A stretch of DNA of 18,087 nt, taken from JBEKZQ01 sp049509675. Lineage in GTDB: Bacteria; Planctomycetota; Planctomycetia; Pirellulales; Thermoguttaceae. Location: NCBI GenBank assembly GCA_049509675.1, contig JBEKZQ010000055.1, forward strand, positions 1-18,087. Direction: 5' to 3'. This document shows positions 6,946 to 14,000 of this stretch, one piece after another. The first letter of the stretch is position 1; every line of letters starts with the position of its first letter. Under the pieces are notes generated by a model. It saw nothing but the letters and a program-made list of their open reading frames with translations. It was not told the DNA's origin and searched no databases. Both the position numbers and the translations under genes were made by a program.

Positions 6946-6967
6946 GCTTGCAGCGCGACCGTTGCGT

Positions 6968-7252
6968 TTAGTGGCGCCCGCCGCCGCTGACGATGACGAT
7001 CGTCTGGTGGATCCCGAAGTTATACAACGGCGCGGTAATCACGACCACGTTCACCGCAACGGTGCCAACATAAATGTTGAAGCCTTTGCCGCGAATCTGC
7101 TCGCCTTGCAGGTCTGACACCGGCGTCATGCTGTCCAGGCCCATTTGAGTCAACGTGGCGTTGGGCACCTGGCCGCTGGCCGCCGCCGCGGTCCCCGTGG
7201 AAAGGCCAACCACCAGCACGGCCATCACACACACAGCAATCAGCGATCTCAT
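6968..7252 (-). CDS. Small secreted protein with a leader-like MGL-SD-IRGKG motif
   Basis: The 94-residue protein matches no family I can name. The Sec signal peptide (MRSLIAVCVMAVLVVGLSTGTAAAA) ends near residue 25. Residues 32-58 (ATLTQMGLDSM, PVSDLQGEQIRGKGF) resemble the pattern of double-glycine bacteriocin leaders (acidic 'LSDxEL..I.GG') and recall planctomycete small proteins with MGL...MSD..G..IRG. The last 35 residues are rich in beta-branched amino acids (YVGTVAVNVVVIT, IHQTIVIVS), suggesting a beta or aggregating structure, and the end is SGGGRH. ATG 7252 has AGGAG seven bases upstream, and a longer open frame to 7384 lacks such support. It is divergent from the two outer-membrane genes and shares their promoter region; a C39 peptidase lies 2.9 kb away. 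It could be that peptidase's substrate, which is inference. Confidence 0.8.
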   Translation of the reverse strand: MRSLIAVCVMAVLVVGLSTGTAAAASGQVPNATLTQMGLDSMTPVSDLQGEQIRGKGFNIYVGTVAVNVVVITAPLYNFGIHQTIVIVSGGGRH

Positions 7253-7405
7253 CTCACATCTCCTTGTCTCAGGGTGCAAAAAGAAAACACAAACGCCTCC
7301 GCCTCGGAACCCGTGAGAACCACGGCTCCCGGCGGTAACTTCCGCTAATTTGCCGGGCCAAGCCGCGTGCGGCGGCCCACTCATCTCAACGGACTAGCAA
7401 AGTCT

Positions 7406-7433
7406 AAATTAGTTGAAAGATCCGACAAGTCAA
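7406..7433 (-). promoter_or_regulatory. Putative promoter of the small secreted-protein gene
   Basis: On the minus strand TTGACT (7433-7428) and TAATTT (7411-7406) are 16 bp apart. This would start transcription near 7399 and give a leader of about 147 nt. It interlocks with the plus-strand promoter at 7413-7440. Confidence 0.45.
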
Positions 7434-7440
7434 GCATAAT
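7413..7440 (+). promoter_or_regulatory. Putative promoter of the outer-membrane protein / C39 gene cluster
   Basis: TTGAAA (7413-7418) and CATAAT (7435-7440) are 16 bp apart, and each matches five of six sigma70 consensus positions. Initiation near 7447 would leave about 420 nt of leader before the ATG at 7866. A closer, weaker promoter could also exist. Confidence 0.5.
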
Positions 7441-7865
7441 CCGCAAAGTCTTTCACAGTTGACCGACTTTGCCGGGCCGGCCGGCGGCCGGACGTCCTTG
7501 CCGGAAATGGGCCGGGCCGCGTAAGTCCCGCCGCCATCGCAACTTGCAACGACGAGTCGCCGGCCTTCGGCCCCCAGGCGGCAGAGCGCTTTCCAGGGCG
7601 ATCACGCTACGCACGAACGCATGGAAACGGCAGCAACGGACACTTTGGATATTTCCGTTTGTAACGGACGTTCCAGTTAAACCGCTTGTGCGGCACTTGC
7701 CGGTCGTAGGGCAACGCGCGGAAATTTTGCGGACACCGAATACAACGGCCGATCCACTTGTTACAGAGTTGCCCGCCGTGACGTTTCTTCCTGCTCTGCG
7801 ACCGGCGGGTGAATAACCCGCACTTGCCCGTTATCCGGCACACTCACTTTCCCAGGAGGAGTCCC

Positions 7866-8891
7866 ATGACCAAGACCCGTTTCAGCGTTTTTGTTTTCGT
7901 TTGCACGTTGTCCGGCGGAGCCGCGCTCTTCGCCGAAGAGGCTGCGACTGTTGATCACCAGGATAGCGTTGCGCCCTGCGCGGCATGTGCTGCGGCCGGC
8001 GCGAACGACAGCGGCGGTTGCGGCTGTTGTTCTCGCAGCCTTGTGGCCGGCGTCGAGGCAGTGTTCCTCAAGCCCAACATCGGCGGCCACGACATTTCCT
8101 ATACCGATGGCGCTAACAACTACAGCGGCAATCAGTTCGCCGATTTTCAGCGGCTCGAGGCTTCGCCGCGAATGTGGATCGGCATGCAAGGGCCGTGCTG
8201 GGGCATCCGCGGCCGCTACTGGACGATCGACGATGATTCGCATGGCGGCGTGGTCGACTTGGACGCGCCTACGTTCCTCAACATGCAGTCGGCCAACGCC
8301 TGTCTCGACCTGCATGCCTATACCGTCGACCTGGAAGTCACGCGCAGCCTGGAGTTCTGCAACTGGTCTTTGCTGGGCAGTCTGGGCATACGGCACGCGG
8401 AACTCTCCGTGGACGAAAGCTTCCACGTGTTGACCGAGGCCCAGAACATCGCCGTGCAAACGCAGAACTCGCGCTTCATGCAGGGCACCGGCCTGACCGG
8501 GGCCCTGGAGGCGCGCAAGCCGCTCGGCGACGGCGGACTGGCCCTGATCGGCAGCCTGCGCGGCTCGGTCCTGTGGGGACAAGACCGCAGCGCCTCGGAC
8601 AACCTGCTCTTCACCCCCGGCGTGGCGATGGCCCAGGTGGTGGAAGTCAAAGAGGACACGCCCCTCTACATAATGGAATTCCAGGTCGGGCTGGAATGGA
8701 CGCACCGTCTGCAATGCGTCGCCACCGACGTCTCGCTCCACGCGGTCTTCGAATACCAGCGCTGGACGTCGCCGGAGGCCACGACCTACGACTACAACCA
8801 GAGCCTCAACAACATCGCGACTGCGGGCAACTCGATCTCCACGGCCGTCGACTTCACCGGCGTGGCGTTTGGTATCTGCTTCACTCGCTGA
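7866..8891 (+). CDS. Outer-membrane beta-barrel protein, Lpg1974-like
   Basis: The 341-residue protein has a signal peptide ending near LFA23-EE. A short Cys-rich segment follows (C38, C41, C52, C54, C55 in APCAACAAAG...GGCGCC). The body of alternating beta strands begins with LVAGVEAVFLKPNIGG and carries the WGIRGRYW-type strand common in planctomycete proteins annotated as Lpg1974/Legionella_OMP-like pore proteins. The C-terminus is FTGVAFGICFTR, without the classic terminal Phe. ATG 7866 has AGGAGGA five bases upstream, which decides the start. It is first of a plus-strand run (barrel, barrel, C39 peptidase, giant protein). Placement in the outer membrane is inferred from strand pattern and signal peptide. 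The Cys-rich stretch is unusual and could form disulphides or bind metal. Confidence 0.75.
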   Translation: MTKTRFSVFVFVCTLSGGAALFAEEAATVDHQDSVAPCAACAAAGANDSGGCGCCSRSLVAGVEAVFLKPNIGGHDISYTDGANNYSGNQFADFQRLEASPRMWIGMQGPCWGIRGRYWTIDDDSHGGVVDLDAPTFLNMQSANACLDLHAYTVDLEVTRSLEFCNWSLLGSLGIRHAELSVDESFHVLTEAQNIAVQTQNSRFMQGTGLTGALEARKPLGDGGLALIGSLRGSVLWGQDRSASDNLLFTPGVAMAQVVEVKEDTPLYIMEFQVGLEWTHRLQCVATDVSLHAVFEYQRWTSPEATTYDYNQSLNNIATAGNSISTAVDFTGVAFGICFTR

Positions 8892-8912
8892 TTGCGGCCG
8901 GAAACGGTCCGA

Positions 8913-8939
8913 GCCCCGCCGGCACCTGCACGGCGGGGC
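8913..8939 (+). terminator. Strong GC hairpin between the two outer-membrane protein genes
   Basis: GCCCCGCCG (8913-8921) and CGGCGGGGC (8931-8939) form a perfect 9-bp stem with a 9-base loop, 21 nt after the upstream stop codon. No U-tract follows. It may attenuate transcription or protect the upstream mRNA end, giving unequal expression of the two genes, rather than terminate fully. Confidence 0.45.
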
Positions 8940-8975
8940 GCCGGAGCCGTCTCCCTCGCAGAGGAGCCATTGGCC

Positions 8976-10115
8976 ATGAAGATGCGTATCGACAGAAATG
9001 GGATGGAAGCCTGCGTGAGGCACTGTTGCCTTCTGCTGGCCGCCTGGGCCGCCGTGCAAGGCGCCGGGCCGCGGCAAGGTCGCGCGGAGGAACTGGCCGA
9101 TTGGGATCGGCCCGTCGTCGCGCAGCGCGATTGGAACGCGGCGCCGCCGCGGATCGAGTTGTTGGATTATGAAGAGCCCGCGTTTGCGCCTCTGCCGCCG
9201 CCGACGATGGCCAGTCCGCCGGCCGCCGGGCCGGCCGCCGGGCCGGTCGCGGCCGCCGGGCCCGCCGAGCAACAGAAGCTCGGCACGCCGCCGCCCGACA
9301 ATCACCTGCAGTTCCTGCGGGACGAGGCGGTGCTGCTGGCCCCCGGCCAGGGACAGTTCGACTTCGGCATCGAGTACCAGTGGCAGCAGGCGGATCTTCC
9401 CGTGCTGCTGTCCGGCGGCACGGTGGCGCAGCAGCAGTTTCGCGAGCGCCGACTGCTGGAGCCGTTCGCACTCCGCTACGGCCTGACCCCGCGGATGCAG
9501 GCCTATCTTAGCGCACCGGTCGGTTGGGACGGCCTCAGTCAGCAAAACGGGTTCACGGAAACCGAGACCTCCGCGTGGGGTATCGGCGACGTCAGCGCCG
9601 GCGTCAACTATCTCTTGCGCAAGGCAGAGTGCGGTTGTCCTGACGTGATCGGCACGCTCGGTTTCACGGCCGCCACGGGACAGAATCCGTTCGGTTCCGG
9701 CGTGCGCGTGGCGGCCTTGGGAACGGGTTTCTGGGCCCTTTCCGCCGATCTCCTGGCCATCAAGACCTACGACCCCGTGGTGCTCTTCTATGGGGCCGGC
9801 TACAAACACTACTTCCAACACGAGTACCAGGGAAGCGAAGTGACCCCGGGTGAGGAAGTAAACTACCGGTTCGGCGCAGGGTTGGCCGTCAACGACCGGA
9901 TCACCGTCAGCACCATGTTGCTGGGAACGTACGATACGGAAGTGTACGTCGACCACGTGCGACAACCGGGCACCGCGTTTGAGCCGATCAGCCTGCGCCT
10001 GGCCGTGACCATTGTCGCCTCGGAGTGCTACATCATCGAGCCGTTCGCCCGCTTCGGCATTACGGCGGACGCCCCGAACGCCGACATCGGCATTACCGTC
10101 ACCAGGAACTTTTGA
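8976..10115 (+). CDS. Outer-membrane beta-barrel, PF13557 (phenol MetA-type transporter) like
   Basis: The 379-residue protein has a signal peptide (VRHCCLLLAAWAAVQGAG, cleaved near GRA37). An exported N-terminal segment and an Ala/Gly/Pro linker of 12-bp DNA repeats (about residues 80-97) follow. The barrel starts at LQFLRDEAVLLAPGQGQFDF (111-130) and ends ADIGITVTRNF, with the terminal Phe typical of BAM substrates. The strands LEPFALRYGLTPRMQAYLS and GIGDVSAGVNYLL are typical of the 'transporter' family PF13557. ATG 8976 has GAGGAG nine bases upstream; Met3 and Met10 are alternatives. It is followed after 20 bp by the C39 peptidase gene, so the two are very likely co-translated. The pairing of an outer-membrane barrel with a C39 peptidase recalls FapF/FapD, but sequence relation to FapF is not shown. 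Confidence 0.75.
   Translation: MKMRIDRNGMEACVRHCCLLLAAWAAVQGAGPRQGRAEELADWDRPVVAQRDWNAAPPRIELLDYEEPAFAPLPPPTMASPPAAGPAAGPVAAAGPAEQQKLGTPPPDNHLQFLRDEAVLLAPGQGQFDFGIEYQWQQADLPVLLSGGTVAQQQFRERRLLEPFALRYGLTPRMQAYLSAPVGWDGLSQQNGFTETETSAWGIGDVSAGVNYLLRKAECGCPDVIGTLGFTAATGQNPFGSGVRVAALGTGFWALSADLLAIKTYDPVVLFYGAGYKHYFQHEYQGSEVTPGEEVNYRFGAGLAVNDRITVSTMLLGTYDTEVYVDHVRQPGTAFEPISLRLAVTIVASECYIIEPFARFGITADAPNADIGITVTRNF
9221..9262 (+). repeat. 12-bp in-frame repeats encoding an Ala/Gly/Pro linker
   Basis: GGCCGCCGGGCC occurs at 9221-9232, 9233-9244 and 9251-9262, with a 6-bp interruption before the third copy. It encodes AAGP-type units between the N-terminal segment and the barrel, so copy number could vary without breaking the frame. 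Confidence 0.7.
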
Positions 10116-10135
10116 CCGTTTGGGAGGACGCCGTC

Positions 10136-10816
10136 ATGCCTCGGCCCATCCTTGTTCTGTGCCTCGCCCTGTGTTTGGGGTGGGTTGATCGAGGGCGCTC
10201 CGCGGGCGGAGAGCCTGGTCCGCCCGTCCGCGATGACCACCACTTCATGCAAAAACGCGTGATGTCGTTGCAGGCGCTCGCACAACAGAACGTGGTCATG
10301 CAGCAGCGCGATTACTCGTGCGGGGCCGCCGCCCTGGCCACGTTGATCCGCTACTATTGGGGCGAGAACGTCGGCGAGATCGATCTGCTCAAGGCCATCG
10401 TCGCCACGCTCACGCCCGAACAGTTGCAGGACCGCGTCAAGAATGGGCTGTCGATGACCGATTTGCGCAAGGCGGCGGTTGCCCAGGGGTACATGGCCTC
10501 GGTGGGACGGCTCACGTTGGAAAAGCTGATCGCAGTCCGCGTGCCGGTAATCGTATGCATCAAGCCCGGCAAGCAGGAGCATTTCGTCGTCCTGCGCGGG
10601 ACGCTCGGCGACCGGGTTTTCTTGGCCGATCCGATTCGCGGCAACATCCGCATCGCATTGTGCGAATTCGGCCAGCAATGGGTCGATCAGGCCGTTCTGG
10701 TCGTGGCCAAGCCGGGCACCGACCTGCCCGCGCACTCGCCCTTGCGGATCGAACCGCACTGGCCGGTGCAACCCGAGCTTCAGGTGGCGCGGCGGGCGCT
10801 GGCCCTCCAGCCGTAA
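10136..10816 (+). CDS. Secreted C39 family cysteine peptidase (bacteriocin-leader peptidase-like)
   Basis: The 226-residue protein has a signal peptide (ILVLCLALCLGW, cleaved near residue 23) and a single C39 domain. Family catalytic residues are all in place: oxyanion Gln56, six residues before Cys62 in QQRDYSCGAAALATLIRYY; His149 in KQEHFVVLRG; and Asp165 in VFLADPIRG. C39 enzymes cleave leader peptides after Gly-Gly-like sites. Most are fused to ABC exporters, but this one is free-standing and exported, as is FapD of the Pseudomonas Fap amyloid system. ATG 10136 has GGGAGGA eight bases upstream and is 20 bp from the barrel gene stop. Possible substrates are the small IRGKG protein (6968-7252) or unlinked peptides. 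I see no truncation or missing key residue. Confidence 0.9.
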   Translation: MPRPILVLCLALCLGWVDRGRSAGGEPGPPVRDDHHFMQKRVMSLQALAQQNVVMQQRDYSCGAAALATLIRYYWGENVGEIDLLKAIVATLTPEQLQDRVKNGLSMTDLRKAAVAQGYMASVGRLTLEKLIAVRVPVIVCIKPGKQEHFVVLRGTLGDRVFLADPIRGNIRIALCEFGQQWVDQAVLVVAKPGTDLPAHSPLRIEPHWPVQPELQVARRALALQP

Positions 10817-10965
10817 TTCTACTGCGCAGGATCGGCAGTCGCGGCGGCGCTGCATTCGTTCGCCAGCCGTGAGGGCAACTCGCCCGCAACTCATGGCCTC
10901 CCGCTCAGCCCTTCAGGAAATTCCCCATGAGCGGTGGGCTTGTCCGTCGCCGTACAATCGCTTGT

Positions 10966-10977
10966 GCAATGCATTGC
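10966..10977. promoter_or_regulatory. 12-bp perfect palindrome upstream of the giant gene
   Basis: GCAATGCATTGC reads the same on both strands and lies 39 nt before the chosen start of the giant gene. It resembles the inner stem of repeat element 1 (GCAATGC/GCATTGC). It could be an operator half-pair or a repeat remnant. Confidence 0.25.
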
Positions 10978-11016
10978 GGCGCGGAAGCAGTTGGCGTAGC
11001 CCCGAGGAGGTTCGGC

Positions 11017-14000
11017 ATGAGGTGGAATTTGCGGAAGACCCGCAAGTCGCAACGCGCGACTTGCCGCCAACATTACCTTCGCACGGGCCTGGCCCCGGAG
11101 GAACTCGAACGGCGCTGGCTGCTGTCGGTCAACGTGCTCACGTTTCACGACAACATCGCCAGCACCGGACTGAACGCCAGCGAAACGCAGTTGAGTCCCG
11201 CTAACGTGAAGGTCGGGACCTTCAGCAAGCTGTTTGCCGCCAACGTGGACGGCCAGATCTACGCAGAGCCGTTGGTCGATACCGGCGTCACGATTGCCAA
11301 CGGCCCGAACACGGTTGCCGGTGAAGCCGGAGTCCACGACGTCCTGTTTGTGGCCACCGAGCACGATTCGCTGTACGCCATCGACGCCAGCCCCACCGGC
11401 AACGGCGCCATCCTCTGGCAGCGCACCTTTACCGACCTGAGCGCCGGCGCCGGCCCCGGTACGAACATCAACAATCCTTTCGGGGCCACGGCCATTACCT
11501 CGGTGCCCAACCAGCCGGACACCAGCTCGACCGACATCTATCCCGAGATCGGCATCACCGGCACGCCGGTCATCGACCCGGCCGGCAACACGTTGTATGT
11601 CGTGGCCTTCACCAAGGAGATCGTAGCGGGAACCGCGCGATACGTGCAACGGTTGCACGCCATCAACATCGCCGATGGCACAGATCGGACCACCCCCTAC
11701 ATGATCGGCTACACCGTGACGAACTCGACGTACACGGGCGACGTGAACACCACTCCGATTTTCGTCTACGGCACGGGCGACGGCAGCACCAGCGACACCT
11801 ACTACAATACCAGCAACACGGTGGTGCCCTATGATGCCCTGCGCGAGAACCAGCGCTCCGCCCTGAGCCTGGTCAACAACACCGTGTACGTCGATTGGGC
11901 TTCGCACGGCGACAACGGCCCCTATCACGGTTGGGTGGTGGCGTGGGACGTGTCGAACCTCGCCACCAGCGGCCTGGTGCTGAAGGGGGTTTTGAACGAC
12001 TCGCCCAACGACGGCGACGCGGGCATCTGGGAGGCCGGCGGGGGGCTGGTTTTCGAGTCCGATGGCAGCGCCTTTTACTTCGAGGCCGGCAACGGCCTCG
12101 CCAACCACGGCGCCCCGGTGCTGAACTCGGCGGGCTTTCCCGCCAACGGCGGCTATCCCGACGCCATCGTCAAGGTGGTGGCCGATCCCACGACCAACGC
12201 CCAAAATCAGAACGTCAACGGCTGGGGTTTGAAGGTGGCCGACTTCTTCATCCCCTACAACGAGCCGGCCCTGGACAAGGTCGACCAGGACGTGGGCTCC
12301 GGCGGGCCGCTGTTGTTGCCCGATTCGGCCGGCATCCCCGGCCATCCGCACCTGCTCCTGGCGGCCGGCAAACAGGGCGTGGTCTACCTGATCGATCGCG
12401 ACAACATGGGGAAGTATGATCCCAACAACGACCACGTCCTCAACTCGGTGCCCAACGGCAACGGCAACAACACGCCGCCGGTGCTGATGACCGGCGTGCT
12501 TAGCACGCCCGCCTATTTCAACGGCACTATCTATTACATCAGCGGCTATAGCGGCGTGGCCAAGGCGCTTTCGATCACCCCCACCAGCACCGGCGCGAAT
12601 CTGACGGTCACCTCGCAGACCACCCTCACCTTCGGCTACGAGCCCGGTTCGCCGGTCGTCTCGGCCAACGGCACTATCGGCGGCATCGTGTGGCTGATGG
12701 ACCGCACTGCCAATCAGATTCACGCCTACGACGCCACCACCTTGGCCACGGAACTGTGGAACAGCGGCCAGCAGGTCGGCGGCGTCGCCAACGTGGGGGC
12801 GCCGAGCAAGTTCGGCACCCCCACGGTCGCCAATGGCGAGGTTTTCGTGGGCACGCTCGACGGCGTGGTGGGCTATGGCCTGCAACCGCCCGTCAATGCC
12901 GCACCGCTGGCGCCGTCCCTCTCGGCCACAGCCCTCTCAGGCTCTTCCATCAACCTTACCTGGAGCGATCCCACCCAGTCGCCCAACACGCCCATCAGTT
13001 ACTCGATCGAGCAGTCCAGCGATGGCACGACGTTCGCGTCCGCGGCCACGGCACCCGCGGGCGCTACGTCGATCGCCATCGGTGGCCTTTCTCCGCAGAC
13101 GAAGCATTACTTCCGCATCCGCGGGCTCAACGGCGACGGCTACTCGCCCTACTCCAACATTGCCAATGCCATCACCACCAATCAGGTTGCGGCCATCGAT
13201 TTTGGCGCCGGCTTTGCCGGCTCCGCCACCGGCGGCAAGCTGAGCTACAACGGGGTCGCGGCCGTCAACGTCAGTTCCGCGCAGTTGACCGACGCCGACA
13301 GCCAGAGCGGCAGCGTCTTCGCCACCAGCCCGGTAGACATCACCAAGTTCACCACGCAGTTCACCTTCCAACTCTTGCCCGCCGCTTTGGACACCGCCGA
13401 CGGCTTCACCTTTACCATCCAGGGAAAGGGCGCGACGGCGTTGGGCTCGGGCGGTTCCGGCCTGGGCTATGCCGGCATTTCGCCCAGCCTGGCCATCAAG
13501 TTCGATCTGTTCAACAACGCTGGCGAGGGCTCGGACTCGACCGGCATGTTCCTCAACGGCGATACCCCGACGGTGCCCGTCAGCGGCGATAACGCGGCCG
13601 ACATCTCCATCGACTTGAGCTCCACGCCGATCAACCTGCACAGCGGCGACGTGTTCCAGGTGAACATGTCTTACGACGGCGCCACGCTGACCGTCGTGGT
13701 CCTCGACGCGACGATCAACGGGTCGGCCACGCAAAACTATACCGTCAACATCCCGGGCGTCATCGGCGGCAACACGGCCTACGTGGGCTTCACCGGCAGC
13801 ACGGGCGGCAATTCGGCCATCCAAGATATTTTGACCTGGACCTTCGCCCCCAATGCCAGCCAGGCGCCCAGCGCCCCGACCGGCTTGGGCGCCACGCCCG
13901 CCTCGGCCACCTCAGTCAATCTCACCTGGACGAACACGGCCACGAACCAGACCGGCTTTTACCTGGACCGGGCCATCGATCCGAACTTCACCGAAAGCCT

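Larger units (their letters stand above)
6515..6967. other. Intergenic region upstream of the TPR/export operon
   Basis: This 453-bp stretch must hold the promoter of the TPR/Poly_export operon, but I found no convincing -35/-10 pair. It contains a GCGCCG-AAATA-CGGCGC hairpin (6543-6559), 28 nt before the TPR ATG, and a GTGGGC-AAC-GCCCAC hairpin (6931-6945) just after the small gene. Short open frames here (for example on the minus strand at 6663-6945) show no recognisable protein. Confidence 0.4.
7397..7472. promoter_or_regulatory. GCAAAGTC sites flanking the divergent promoters
   Basis: GCAAAGTCT occurs at 7397-7405 and again at 7443-7451, and its inverse GACTTTGC at 7465-7472. The outer copies overlap the predicted start sites of the two divergent promoters. 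The second and third copies form an inverted repeat with a 14-bp spacer. This is the layout expected for binding sites of a shared transcription factor; no regulator gene is in the window. Confidence 0.4.
7253..7865. other. Divergent regulatory region between the small protein and outer-membrane protein genes
   Basis: This 613-bp region contains an AT-rich island (about 7390-7460) in GC-rich surroundings, with overlapping divergent promoters and three GCAAAGTC-type sites. From 7475 to 7865 it would be a leader of over 400 nt for the plus-strand genes. That leader contains small hairpins (CCGC-TTGT-GCGG near 7682-7693 and TTGCC/GGCAA nearby) but no known riboswitch. The open frame at 7469-7816 looks non-coding. 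Confidence 0.5.

Noticed and set aside
7253..7384. 44-residue N-terminal extension of the small secreted protein
   Set aside because: The internal ATG 7252 has a strong AGGAG at the right spacing and starts directly with a signal peptide.
7469..7816. 115-codon plus-strand frame in the divergent region
   Set aside because: Arg/Pro-rich with no motif, no Shine-Dalgarno sequence and no signal peptide; more likely leader sequence.
7761..9965. Open reading frame of 734 codons on the minus strand opposite the two outer-membrane genes
   Set aside because: It is a GC-rich shadow frame: the translation is His/Arg/Gly-rich without domains. The plus-strand frames have Shine-Dalgarno sequences, signal peptides and recognisable barrel strands.
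10891..12885. 664-codon minus-strand frame opposite the start of the giant gene
   Set aside because: Low-complexity Val/Gly/His/Asp-rich translation typical of antisense frames over high-GC genes. The plus strand encodes a clear propeller.
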